Part shown: positions 33,332-42,022 of the stretch, in pieces
Position numbering within the stretch: the first letter of the stretch is position 1
Layout: each line of letters opens with the position of its first letter
Source: Candidatus Enterococcus huntleyi
Lineage (GTDB): Bacteria; Bacillota; Bacilli; Lactobacillales; Enterococcaceae
DNA length: 64,000 nucleotides
NCBI RefSeq assembly: GCF_009933175.1
Contig: NZ_MAEJ01000001.1
Location: forward strand, 456,238-520,237
Direction of reading: 5' to 3'
Program-made: the position numbers and the translations under genes
Notes under the pieces: generated by a model
What the model saw: only the letters and a program-made list of their open reading frames with translations
What the model was told of the DNA's origin: nothing
The model's database searches: none

Positions 33332-34117
33332 ATGTTACAAGCTATTTTACTAGGTCTTGTTGCTTTTATTGCACAGTCTGAGTATGCATTAGGTACATCA
33401 CTTTTATCAAGACCGATTGTTACGGGTTTGTTTACAGGGATTGTTTTGGGGGACATAGAAACAGGGATTGTTATGGGCGCGACACTTGAGCTAGCCTTTA
33501 TTGGTTCATTTTCAGTCGGAGCTTCAATTCCACCGGATGTTGTTACAGGTGGGATCTTAGGAACAGCGTTTGCGATTACAGCGGGCGCAGGAACAGAAAC
33601 AGCTTTACTGTTGGGTCTACCGATTGCTACTTTAACGTTGATTCTTAAAAACGTGTACCTAGGTTTATTTATTCCTATTATGAATCAAAAAGCTGATAAA
33701 TATGCTGAAGAGGGAAACTATAAAGGTGTTGAAGCGGCGCATCTAATTTCTGGATTTGGCCTTTCGTTAATGTTGGCTTTAGTGGTGACCATTTCATTTA
33801 TGGTGGGTAGTCAAACAATTGGCAATCTTTTAGCAATGATTCCAGACTTTGTTCAAAATGGATTATCTGTTGCAACAGGTTTAATTCCGGCATTAGGGTT
33901 TGCGATGCTAGCACGTCTATTACTTAATAAGCAAGTAGCTCCATACTTCTTCTTAGGTTTTGCACTGGCTGCCTATTTAGAAATTCCAGTTACTGGAATC
34001 GCAATTTTTGGGGCTATTACAGCAGTAGTTGTTGTAAATTTAAGGAATTTCCGTAGCCAAGGTTCCACCGTTCAAACAAATTCTGGGGAGGTAATTGATG
34101 ATGACGAAGACTTCTAG
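33332..34117 (+). CDS. gfrC: PTS EIIC, mannose family (gfr operon)
   Basis: 261 residues, hydrophobic, with several membrane segments. GIVLGDIETGIVMGATLELAFIGS and the GASIPPDVVTGGILGTAFAI loop are typical of EIIC(Man). The C-terminal tail is acidic (DDDEDF). The gene overlaps the EIID start by 20 bases, which implies coupled translation. Confidence 0.9.
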   Translation: MLQAILLGLVAFIAQSEYALGTSLLSRPIVTGLFTGIVLGDIETGIVMGATLELAFIGSFSVGASIPPDVVTGGILGTAFAITAGAGTETALLLGLPIATLTLILKNVYLGLFIPIMNQKADKYAEEGNYKGVEAAHLISGFGLSLMLALVVTISFMVGSQTIGNLLAMIPDFVQNGLSVATGLIPALGFAMLARLLLNKQVAPYFFLGFALAAYLEIPVTGIAIFGAITAVVVVNLRNFRSQGSTVQTNSGEVIDDDEDF

Positions 34118-34922
34118 TTCGGATAAAAAGATTACAAAAAAAGAGTTAAATAGTGTATTCTGGCGCTCGTTTCAAATGGAATTTTCGTGGAACTATGAAC
34201 GACAAATGAACTTAGCCTATGTGTATGCAATGATTCCTATTTTGAAGAAATTGTATAAAACAAAGGAAGAAATGTCTGATGCATTAAAACGTCATCTGGA
34301 ATTCTTCAATACCACACCACATATCGTGACGTTGATTCTAGGTATTAATGCCGCAATGGAAGAAGAAAATGCCAACGATGAGAACTTTGATTCTTCGGCA
34401 ATCGACAACATTAAGATGTCCTTAATGGGACCTCTAGCAGGGATCGGCGATTCATTTTTCTGGGGCACTTTGCGTCTGATTGCCACAGGAGTCGGCACTT
34501 CACTTGCCTTACAAGGAAATATTTTAGGTCCAATTTTATTCTTACTGATTTTCAATATTCCGCATGTTTTATTCAGATATTTTGCCACTAGTTGGGGGTA
34601 CAAATTAGGAACAGGTTTCTTAAAGAAAATCCAAGAGAATGGCTTAATGGAAAGTTTGACTTATGGTGCGGCGATTATCGGGCTGATGGTCGTTGGTGGG
34701 ATGTCTGCAACGATGATTGAAATTAATATTCCTATACAAATTGGAACGGGTGAAAATGCTGTGACTGTACAAAGTATTTTCGATAGTATCGTACCTCACA
34801 TTCTTTCATTAGGTGTCTTTGGCGGCGTATTCTATCTGCTGAAAAAAGAGGTAAAACCGTTGATGATTATCTTAGGTTTGGCAGTAGTCGGTATTTTAGG
34901 TTCATTAGTCGGTATTTTTTAG
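34098..34922 (+). CDS. gfrD: PTS EIID, mannose family (gfr operon)
   Basis: 274 residues. FWRSFQMEFSWNYERQMNLAYVYAMIP and FFNTTPHIVTLILGINAAMEEE are signatures of EIID(Man), followed by SLMGPLAGIGDSFFWGTLR and C-terminal membrane segments. ATG 34098 follows GAGG by about 8 bases. Forms the membrane channel with EIIC. Full length, so the transporter is complete. Confidence 0.92.
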   Translation: MMTKTSSSDKKITKKELNSVFWRSFQMEFSWNYERQMNLAYVYAMIPILKKLYKTKEEMSDALKRHLEFFNTTPHIVTLILGINAAMEEENANDENFDSSAIDNIKMSLMGPLAGIGDSFFWGTLRLIATGVGTSLALQGNILGPILFLLIFNIPHVLFRYFATSWGYKLGTGFLKKIQENGLMESLTYGAAIIGLMVVGGMSATMIEINIPIQIGTGENAVTVQSIFDSIVPHILSLGVFGGVFYLLKKEVKPLMIILGLAVVGILGSLVGIF

Positions 34923-34934
34923 GAGGAATTCATT

Positions 34935-35993
34935 TTGGCAACTATGATGGATTATATTGGTGAAGAGCAAGCGACCTTAGCGAATAGTTTAAAAAACTAC
35001 CGCTATGTTGAAACGTCTAAGCAACAGACAATAAAAAATGTTTTGATCTTAGCTACTGGATCTTCTTACAATGCTTGTCTTGCAGCCAAACCAGCGCTTG
35101 AAAGTCTTGCTGAGGTCACAGTGACAATCGAAGAACCTTATCATTTCAACCATTACGGACATTTGTCAACGGCTGTTGATACTGTAATCGCTGTTTCACA
35201 GAGTGGGAAAAGTGCTTCGACTATCGATGCAATTGGCAAACTAAAAGAGCAAGGAATCTATACGATGGCGCTGACTAGTGATTTATCGAGTCCGATTTGT
35301 CAGAAAGTTAACGAAGTGATTGATTTAGAAATGGGAATCGAAACAGTTGGTTTTGTAACGAAAGGATTTACTGCAACCGTGCTTAAACTCTTTTTGCTAG
35401 GGCTATCTATTGGACAAAATAAAGAGATTCTTTCTGCTCAAGAAGTCAATCAATACCTAGCACAATTAGAGGGAGATGTAGCTAAGATTCCTGAAATCAT
35501 TGAGAAAAGCCAGCTCTTTTTTGAAAAGAACGAGTCTATTTTTAAGCTAGCTAATCGTTTCATTGCTATTGGTTATGGGCCTAACTGGGGCACGGCCAAA
35601 GAATTTGAAACGAAATTTACGGAGACTATTCGTAAACCATCCCAAGGGTTTGAATTGGAAGCTTATATGCATGGTCCTTATCTTGAAGCAGATCACGAGC
35701 ATGTACTCTTCTTTATTGAGGCAGAGAGTGAAAATCGGCAACGTTCACAGCGCCTTAAAGAGTATATGAAACCTTTTGTAGGAAAAGCCTATACGGTTAC
35801 GACGCGTACTGCAACGACTAAGGATGGCGAAGATTGTTTAGGATTATCGCTTACCTGTGATGAGCGTTTTAGCTCACTGTTTTTAGTGATTCCTTTTCAA
35901 TTACTTGCCTATCGTGGGGCGGCAGCTAAAGGAATTGATTTAAGTGTCCGAATTTTTGATGATTTTGATCAAGTGTTAAAAAGTAAAATATAG
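34935..35993 (+). CDS. gfrE: SIS-domain deglycase, likely glucoselysine-6-phosphate deglycase
   Basis: 352 residues from TTG 34935 (AGGAGG 8 bases upstream; the next ATG is too far). Two SIS domains: LATGSSYNACLAAKPAL and VSQSGKSASTIDAI in the first, IGYGPNWGTAKEFETKFTE and GFELEAYMHGPYLE in the second, as in the isomerase half of GlmS. In Salmonella and E. faecium operons with a mannose-family PTS and two SIS enzymes, GfrE splits glucoselysine-6-phosphate into glucose-6-phosphate and lysine. The assignment rests on operon structure and similarity pattern. Confidence 0.75.
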   Translation: MATMMDYIGEEQATLANSLKNYRYVETSKQQTIKNVLILATGSSYNACLAAKPALESLAEVTVTIEEPYHFNHYGHLSTAVDTVIAVSQSGKSASTIDAIGKLKEQGIYTMALTSDLSSPICQKVNEVIDLEMGIETVGFVTKGFTATVLKLFLLGLSIGQNKEILSAQEVNQYLAQLEGDVAKIPEIIEKSQLFFEKNESIFKLANRFIAIGYGPNWGTAKEFETKFTETIRKPSQGFELEAYMHGPYLEADHEHVLFFIEAESENRQRSQRLKEYMKPFVGKAYTVTTRTATTKDGEDCLGLSLTCDERFSSLFLVIPFQLLAYRGAAAKGIDLSVRIFDDFDQVLKSKI

Positions 35994-36004
35994 AGGTGAA
36001 GGAA

Positions 36005-37009
36005 ATGTTAAAATTTAACGAAGAAAAACAAGTAAATGATATCCAAGGAGCTTTAGCCCTTAGACCAGAAGTAGAGAAAGTAATTGATGCAGTATGGGAG
36101 AAAAAATTTGATAATGTATTTTACCTAGGAATTGGTGGCACATATGCATCAGCAATGCAAGCTGTTACTTATATCAACGGTAGAAGTGATTTACCTGTCT
36201 ATGTACAGCATGCTGCTGAGTATTATACAACTGGAAATCGTCGTTTAACGAAAGATTCGCTAGTGATTTTATCTTCTGTGACAGGGACAACACAGGAAGT
36301 TGTACAAGCAGTCAATGAAATTAAAAAAATTGGCTCAACTTTATTAGGTTTTGTTGACCAAGAAGGCAGCGCCCTAGCTGAAGCATGTGACCATGTAATC
36401 ACGTATCCAGCTCCTGGAACTGAACAAATCAAATTCTTCATGGCAGCAGATCGATTAATGAACAAAAATGGCGATTTCGAAGATTACGAAGAGTATTACG
36501 CAGAATTAGAACAACATTTAGCGAAAGGACTTGTTGAAGCGGAGAAGAAAGCTGATGGATTTGGTCTAGCGTTTGCTGAAAAACATCGTCATGATGCAAT
36601 GCATTATTTCATTGGTGCTGGTAACCAATGGGGAGCAGTGTATTCATACGCAATGTGCTACTGGGAAGAGCAAAGTTGGTTACGTTCAAAATCAATCCAT
36701 GCCGCAGAATTCCTACATGGTACGTTGGAAATTGTTGATGAAACAACACCAGTCACAGTCTTTTTAGGTGAAGATGAACAGCGTCCGCTTTCTGAACGTG
36801 TTCAAAATCTATTGCCTCGTATTTGCGGAAACTACACATTTATTGATACAAAAGATTACCCAATCGCAGGAATCAGCGAGAAAAATCGTGGACGTGTCTT
36901 ATCACACTTGTTGATGCACTGTGTAACACAGAGAATCGATGCACACGTTGAAAAATTAAACTGTCATCCATTAGATATCCGACGTTACTACCGTCAATTT
37001 GACTATTAA
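36005..37009 (+). CDS. gfrF: SIS-domain deglycase, likely fructoselysine-6-phosphate deglycase (FrlB-like)
   Basis: 334 residues. SIS motifs YLGIGGTYASAMQAVTYING and LSSVTGTTQEVVQAV, then AAEFLHGTLEIVDETTPVTVFLGEDE and the C-terminal HPLDIRRYYRQFDY, closely resembling FrlB of E. coli, which yields glucose-6-phosphate and lysine from fructoselysine-6-phosphate. The start at ATG 36005 follows AGGTGA; it lies 11 bases after gfrE. Last gene of the operon. Names gfrE and gfrF could be swapped, though the FrlB-like end favours this assignment. Confidence 0.8.
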   Translation: MLKFNEEKQVNDIQGALALRPEVEKVIDAVWEKKFDNVFYLGIGGTYASAMQAVTYINGRSDLPVYVQHAAEYYTTGNRRLTKDSLVILSSVTGTTQEVVQAVNEIKKIGSTLLGFVDQEGSALAEACDHVITYPAPGTEQIKFFMAADRLMNKNGDFEDYEEYYAELEQHLAKGLVEAEKKADGFGLAFAEKHRHDAMHYFIGAGNQWGAVYSYAMCYWEEQSWLRSKSIHAAEFLHGTLEIVDETTPVTVFLGEDEQRPLSERVQNLLPRICGNYTFIDTKDYPIAGISEKNRGRVLSHLLMHCVTQRIDAHVEKLNCHPLDIRRYYRQFDY

Positions 37010-37073
37010 AAGATAGCAAGTATAGCATCTAGACGATTAGTACACAGATAATTAGTAAATATAAGATAACTAT

Positions 37074-37116
37074 CCTTAACTAGTAGATTTGTCATTCTCT
37101 AGTTAAGGGTCTTTTT
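37074..37116 (+). terminator. Terminator of the gfr operon
   Basis: CCTTAACTAG (37074-37083) pairs with CTAGTTAAGG (37099-37108), then GTCTTTTTTATTTT. Confidence 0.9.
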
Positions 37117-37237
37117 TATTTTCCCCTCTCTTTTAGTTAACTTTTTTCCCCTTTTCTATCAATATTTAGTTAGCGTTATAGAATCTTGTGCGTGAGTTGG
37201 ATTAATTTGTATCTCTGGACAGATTTACTCATTATTG

Positions 37238-37252
37238 AATTTTCTGAAAATT
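37238..37252. promoter_or_regulatory. Perfect CodY box
   Basis: AATTTTCTGAAAATT is identical to the CodY consensus AATTTTCWGAAAATT at all 15 positions. It lies 210 bases before ptb in the only promoter region of the bkd cluster, which makes sense because CodY senses branched-chain amino acids. Confidence 0.85.
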
Positions 37253-37377
37253 TAAACTTTTTTCAAAGTAGGGAGATAGTGACTTGCTTAATTTTTCGAA
37301 ATGCTGTTTTATCAAGGTTTATAGTGGGGTATTAAATGAATTAATAGCGTTATAAAAACTAACAAACTGCATTTACT

Positions 37378-37392
37378 TGTATCCGTTTTCAT
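37378..37392 (-). promoter_or_regulatory. Perfect cre site (CcpA)
   Basis: On the minus strand ATGAAAACGGATACA fits WTGNAANCGNWNNCW at all fixed positions. Catabolite repression of the bkd cluster is known in E. faecalis. Confidence 0.8.
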
Positions 37393-37461
37393 TCGAGAGT
37401 AGAGTAAAGATAAGATAACGAAGCTAATGTAATTATAAAATTAATAATGAGGTGAAGTGAG

Positions 37462-38286
37462 ATGATTACAATTTCGATTGCTGGAGGAGCTCGTCCGGAA
37501 ATCCTAGAATTAGTGAAGCAAGCAAAAAAATCATATGCTGATCAACTTAAGTTTGACGTATTTGATACAGCAGAGAATATCGCGGATGAGACGATGTGGA
37601 CTTATCACCAATGTGCAGATGACTTAGAGGTGGCGGAACAAGCTGTTGGCATGGTGGCTTCTGGTGGCGCACAAATTTTATTAAAAGGGATTATTCAAAC
37701 CCACACATTACTGAAGGAATTATTGAATAAAAAACATGGATTGAAGACGAAGCAAGTCTTATCCCATGTGGCGATGGTGGAGTTGCCTAATTTTGATCAG
37801 TCATTTTTATTAACAGATTGTGCGATGAATATTACGCCCGACGAGGAGACGTTGGTGGCGATTGTCGAAAACGTCAAGGAGGTTGCCCACAAGATTGGCG
37901 TAAGTACGCCGAAGATCGCGTTACTCAGTGCGGCGGAAAACTTTAATCCAAAAATGCCTTCTTCGGTTTTGGCTAAAGCAACAACAGAACATTTTGCGAA
38001 GTGCGCAGATGGCTTAGTGTTTGGCCCGTTATCCTTCGATTTAGCTTTATCAAAAGAAGCAGTGGCACATAAACGCTATGAGGGACCGATTATGGGGGAT
38101 GCGGATGTCCTAGTAGTTCCGGCGATTGATGCGGGGAATGCCCTCTATAAAGCTTTAACGATTTTTGCTGGGGCGAAAGTTGGCGGCACGCTAGTTGGAA
38201 CAAAAGTGCCCGTGGTTTTAACCTCAAGAAGTGATTCGACAGAAAGCAAACTGCATTCGTTAGAGTTTGCCATGAAGCAGTTGTAG
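37462..38286 (+). CDS. ptb: Phosphate butyryltransferase (phosphotransbutyrylase)
   Basis: 274 residues. It has the PTA/PTB fold pattern: AVGMVASGGAQILLKGIIQTH, LLTDCAMNITPDEETL, FGPLSFDLALSKEAVAHK and LVVPAIDAGNALYKAL. It turns branched acyl-CoA (isobutyryl-, isovaleryl-, methylbutyryl-CoA) from the bkd complex into acyl phosphate. First gene of the six-gene bkd cluster; the promoter region carries a CodY box and a cre. The cluster order is the same as in E. faecalis. Confidence 0.95.
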   Translation: MITISIAGGARPEILELVKQAKKSYADQLKFDVFDTAENIADETMWTYHQCADDLEVAEQAVGMVASGGAQILLKGIIQTHTLLKELLNKKHGLKTKQVLSHVAMVELPNFDQSFLLTDCAMNITPDEETLVAIVENVKEVAHKIGVSTPKIALLSAAENFNPKMPSSVLAKATTEHFAKCADGLVFGPLSFDLALSKEAVAHKRYEGPIMGDADVLVVPAIDAGNALYKALTIFAGAKVGGTLVGTKVPVVLTSRSDSTESKLHSLEFAMKQL

Positions 38287-38380
38287 ATGACACGCATCGA
38301 AATAGGATATGGTAACAAGTCCTAATGTGGTGAATAAAAAATAGAATTTGCTGAATTCATACTAGAAAAGGAGAGACATT

Positions 38381-39451
38381 ATGGAAGCAATTTTAGTGAT
38401 TAATCCAGGGTCAACATCGACCAAGGTGGCGATTTTTGCGGACCACAAGGTCGTAGCAGAAGAGACTATTCGTCATCCGCTAGAAGAAATTTCACAGTTT
38501 AAAGGAGTGGTTGACCAAACAGAGTTCCGATATAAGATTATTGCATCCTTTGTCGAGGAGCAGCAATTGATGGATCAATTAGTTGCCGTCGTTGCCCGCG
38601 GCGGATTACTGAAACCAATTCCTGGCGGGACGTATCGGATTAATGAGGATATGCTAACAGATTTACGGGAAGAAAAATATAACACGCATGCTTCTAATTT
38701 AGGCGCGATCTTGGCAGATGAATTCGCGAAAGCTTTGGGGATTCCAGCCTATATTGTGGACCCTGTAGTGGTAGACGAGTTAGAGCCACTGGCGCGAATC
38801 TCTGGTTTAAAAGGTATTGAACGTCGAAGTGTTAGTCACGCTTTGAATCAGAAAGCAGTCGCCAGAAAGATTACAAAAGACTTGGGCAAAACTTATGAAA
38901 CGAGTGCTGTAATTGTGGCGCATCTGGGCGGTGGCGTGAGTGTTGGTGCCCATAAAAATGGTCGCATGATTGATGTCGTTAATGGCCTTGATGGCGAAGG
39001 CGCCTATACACCGGAACGAAGTGGTGGCTTACCGCTGGTTGATTTTTCTAATCGTGTGATTGAGGAAAAATTAACGCTGGCTGAGGTAAAGAAATTGATT
39101 GCTGGAAATGCTGGTTTGAAATCCTATCTAGGCGAGACGGACTTACGGATTATCGAGAAAAGAATCGCTGAAGGCGACGAAGAGGCAGCGTACTATTTGG
39201 ACGGCATGTGTTACCAGGTTGGCAAAAGTATTGCGGAGCTAGCCGCGGTATTAAAGGGTCAGATTGATGCAATCATTTTAACTGGCGGCATTATATATTC
39301 AGAATATACCCGCAATAAAATTAGCGAATATGTCAGCTGGATTGCGCCGGTCAAGCTATTTCCAGGTGAAATGGAGATGGAAGCTTTATATGAAGGCGCC
39401 TATCGAGTGGTCAATGGCGAAGAAGCAGCGCTGGATTATCAGTCAGAATAA
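38381..39451 (+). CDS. buk: Butyrate / branched-chain-fatty-acid kinase
   Basis: 356 residues of the acetate kinase family: LVINPGSTSTKVAIF at the N-terminus, VARGGLLKPIPGGTYRIN, HLGGGVSVGAHKNGRMIDV and AIILTGGIIYSEYTR (adenosine site). It makes ATP from branched acyl phosphates, so catabolism of branched-chain keto acids gives substrate-level phosphorylation. 94 bases after ptb with its own AAGGAG ribosome binding site. Confidence 0.95.
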   Translation: MEAILVINPGSTSTKVAIFADHKVVAEETIRHPLEEISQFKGVVDQTEFRYKIIASFVEEQQLMDQLVAVVARGGLLKPIPGGTYRINEDMLTDLREEKYNTHASNLGAILADEFAKALGIPAYIVDPVVVDELEPLARISGLKGIERRSVSHALNQKAVARKITKDLGKTYETSAVIVAHLGGGVSVGAHKNGRMIDVVNGLDGEGAYTPERSGGLPLVDFSNRVIEEKLTLAEVKKLIAGNAGLKSYLGETDLRIIEKRIAEGDEEAAYYLDGMCYQVGKSIAELAAVLKGQIDAIILTGGIIYSEYTRNKISEYVSWIAPVKLFPGEMEMEALYEGAYRVVNGEEAALDYQSE

Positions 39452-39583
39452 GTGAAGTCAGCGGACATCGATACGCTGAACCAGCGATTCATCGTAAATA
39501 GTTAGTAACTTAGTAGACAGTAGATAGTAGAAGCAAAAAAATTATAGATAGATGCCAAAGCAGGAAATAAGGAGTGATGGAAG

Positions 39584-40996
39584 TTGGCAGAACAAACAGA
39601 TTTACTCATATTGGGTGGCGGAACAGGTGGCTACGTGGCAGCGATTCGAGCAGCACAAAGAGGCTTGAAGGTGACGATTGTCGAAAAGTATAAGTTGGGT
39701 GGCACTTGTTTACACAAGGGCTGCATTCCGACTAAGGCATTGTTAAGAAGTGCGGAAGTGTTTGACACAATGAAGGCGGCGGATAGCTTTGGTATTGAGA
39801 TGTCACAAGAAGCTGTAGTGAATTTCGCGAAGATTCAGGAACGCAAACAGGCCGTGATTGATCAGTTACACAAGGGTGTCGAAGGATTATGTAAGAAGAA
39901 TAAAATTACTGTCTTAGAAGGGGAAGGCGCGGTTTTAGGCCCCTCAATTTTCTCGCCAGTATCTGGTGCGGTAGCTGTCACGTTTAATGATAAGAGTCGC
40001 GAAGAAGAAATTATTGTTCCTAAAAACGTGATTATTGCGACAGGTTCTAGACCGAAAACTTTGCCTAACCTACCGTTGGATGAAACAAATATTCTTTCAT
40101 CAGATGGCATGCTTGAATTGGACACTTTACCAGAATCTATCGTAATTGTTGGCGGTGGCGTGATTGGCGTTGAGTGGGCGTCTTTACTAAATAGTTTGGG
40201 TGTGAAGGTGACGATTGTTGAATTTCTTGACCGTTTGCTAATTAATGAGAGCGCTTCAATTTCTCGTGAGTTGAAAAAAGTTTTGGAGAAGAAAGGCATT
40301 GATATTTTACTGAAGAGTAAAGTTGAGGCGGCTGAAATTACCGATGGCAAAGTGGTGGTATCGATTGAAGGCAAGAGTCCATTGACGGTCGATAAAGTCA
40401 TGGTTGCGATTGGTCGGGCAGCGAATGTCGATGGCTTTGGCTTACAAAATACCTCAATCGAGTATTCGCCAAAGGGTATCGAAGTCAACGAGTTTTATCA
40501 AACAACAGAAGGGCACATTTATGCGATTGGTGATTGTATTGATACGTTGCAACTGGCGCATGTTGCCATGAAAGAGGGCGAATTAGCAGTGGCGCATCTT
40601 CTAAATGAAGATGTGGAACCGCTGAATTACACGAATGTCCCGCATGGGGTTTACACAAATCCTGAGATTGCCAGTGTTGGTTACAACCGTGACAATGTGC
40701 CAGCGGATAAAAAAGTTAAGGTAGGGACGTTTAATTTTTCTGGTAATGGGAAATCGCTAGTGTATGGCGAGAGCGAAGGGTTTGTTGAAGTGTTGCGTGA
40801 TTTAGAAACGGATGACCTCTTGGGTGTTTCGATTATCGGACCGCATGCAACGGATTTAATCTCAGAAGCCAGCACGGCAATTTATTTGTCAGCTTCACCA
40901 AGTGAAATTGGCGATGCTGTACATCCTCATCCAACATTAACGGAAGCAATTCAAGAAGCGGCGTTAGACACTTATGGCATAGCCATTCATAAATAA
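39584..40996 (+). CDS. bkdD: Dihydrolipoamide dehydrogenase of the branched-chain keto-acid complex (E3)
   Basis: 470 residues. FAD site LLILGGGTGGYVAAIRAA, redox-active disulfide GGTCLHKGCIPTK, NAD site IVIVGGGVIGVEWASLL, second FAD motif HIYAIGDC and catalytic His in HPHPTLTEAIQEA. Translation starts at TTG 39584 with AAGGAG about 10 bases upstream; ATG 39577 is in another frame. Reoxidises lipoamide of the E2 at 43034. A dedicated E3 in the cluster is typical of E. faecalis bkd. Confidence 0.93.
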   Translation: MAEQTDLLILGGGTGGYVAAIRAAQRGLKVTIVEKYKLGGTCLHKGCIPTKALLRSAEVFDTMKAADSFGIEMSQEAVVNFAKIQERKQAVIDQLHKGVEGLCKKNKITVLEGEGAVLGPSIFSPVSGAVAVTFNDKSREEEIIVPKNVIIATGSRPKTLPNLPLDETNILSSDGMLELDTLPESIVIVGGGVIGVEWASLLNSLGVKVTIVEFLDRLLINESASISRELKKVLEKKGIDILLKSKVEAAEITDGKVVVSIEGKSPLTVDKVMVAIGRAANVDGFGLQNTSIEYSPKGIEVNEFYQTTEGHIYAIGDCIDTLQLAHVAMKEGELAVAHLLNEDVEPLNYTNVPHGVYTNPEIASVGYNRDNVPADKKVKVGTFNFSGNGKSLVYGESEGFVEVLRDLETDDLLGVSIIGPHATDLISEASTAIYLSASPSEIGDAVHPHPTLTEAIQEAALDTYGIAIHK

Positions 40997-41013
40997 TAGA
41001 AAGGTTGGTAACT

Positions 41014-42000
41014 ATGAAAACATTAAAGAAATCAGGATTGAGTAAAGAGCAAATGGTTCAAGCGTATCGCGAGGTATTACGGGGCCGTCGTTTGGATGAA
41101 CGTTTATGGCAATTGACGCGGATTGGTAAGACGTCCTTTAATATTTCAGGGCAAGGCGCAGAAGTGGCGCAAGTCGCAATGGCGATGGCTTTTGATCCGA
41201 AAAAAGATTACTTTTTACCTTACTATCGTGACATGACTGCCTGCTTAGTTTGGGGCATGACGTCGAAAGATATTTTACTGGGTTCATTTGGGAAAGAAGC
41301 CGACCCTTCTTCTCATGGCCGTCAAATGCCGAATCACTATGGTTCAAAAGCGCATAATATTGTGTCGTTCTCATCAACTGTGAGTACCCAAATGCCTTTA
41401 GCTACCGGCGTTGCTTATTCTGCAAAATTAGAAAAGGCGGACTTTATTGCTTTGACGACCACTGGGGAAGGTTCCGCGAATCAGGGCGAAGTCCAAGAAG
41501 CGATGAACTTTGCTGGCGTTAAGAAACTACCGGTGATTTTCGTGATTGAGAATAATGATTATGCTATCTCAGTGCCAATTAAAGAGCAATATGCCAACGA
41601 AAGAATGTCTGATCGTGCCCAAGGTTACGGTTTTGAAGGGATAACCGTTGATGGCAATGATTTTACTGAAGTTTATCTGACCTTTAAAAAAGCAGTCGAA
41701 GATGTTCGAAGTGGCAATGGCCCTAAATTAATCGAATTAATGGTCGATCGATTAACCTCTCATTCCGCTGACGATGATCAAAATGTCTATCGTTCAAAAG
41801 AAGAAATCGAAGAGATGAAGAAAAATGATGCGTTAGGAATTTTCGAAAAACAATTGATTGATGAAGGCTACTTAACTAAAGAAGAATTGGCTAAAATTGA
41901 CGAAGAAATTCGAGCGGAAGTTGATCAGGCAACGGATGAAGCTGAAGCGATGCCAGATCCTAATCCAGACGCATTGCTCAACCAAGTATACGCACAATAA
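41014..42000 (+). CDS. bkdA: Branched-chain 2-oxo-acid dehydrogenase E1 alpha
   Basis: 328 residues. Thiamine-diphosphate motif GEGSANQGEVQEAMNFAGVKKLPVIFVIENNDYA. The substrate region PYYRDMTACLVWGM and phosphorylation-loop homologue HGRQMPNHYGSKAHN, typical of BCKDH E1 alpha, are present. ATG 41014 follows GAAAGG. Forms the alpha2beta2 E1 with the next gene and decarboxylates keto acids of Leu, Ile and Val. Confidence 0.93.
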   Translation: MKTLKKSGLSKEQMVQAYREVLRGRRLDERLWQLTRIGKTSFNISGQGAEVAQVAMAMAFDPKKDYFLPYYRDMTACLVWGMTSKDILLGSFGKEADPSSHGRQMPNHYGSKAHNIVSFSSTVSTQMPLATGVAYSAKLEKADFIALTTTGEGSANQGEVQEAMNFAGVKKLPVIFVIENNDYAISVPIKEQYANERMSDRAQGYGFEGITVDGNDFTEVYLTFKKAVEDVRSGNGPKLIELMVDRLTSHSADDDQNVYRSKEEIEEMKKNDALGIFEKQLIDEGYLTKEELAKIDEEIRAEVDQATDEAEAMPDPNPDALLNQVYAQ

Positions 42001-42022
42001 TAGACAGAAAGGAATGAATAAA

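Noticed and set aside
39862-40488. Long minus-strand open frame inside bkdD
   Set aside because: A shadow of the bkdD coding frame; serine/threonine-rich composition without motifs or ribosome binding site.
41897-42022. Upstream extension of bkdB overlapping bkdA
   Set aside because: No ribosome binding site; the conserved E1 beta N-terminus begins at 42023.
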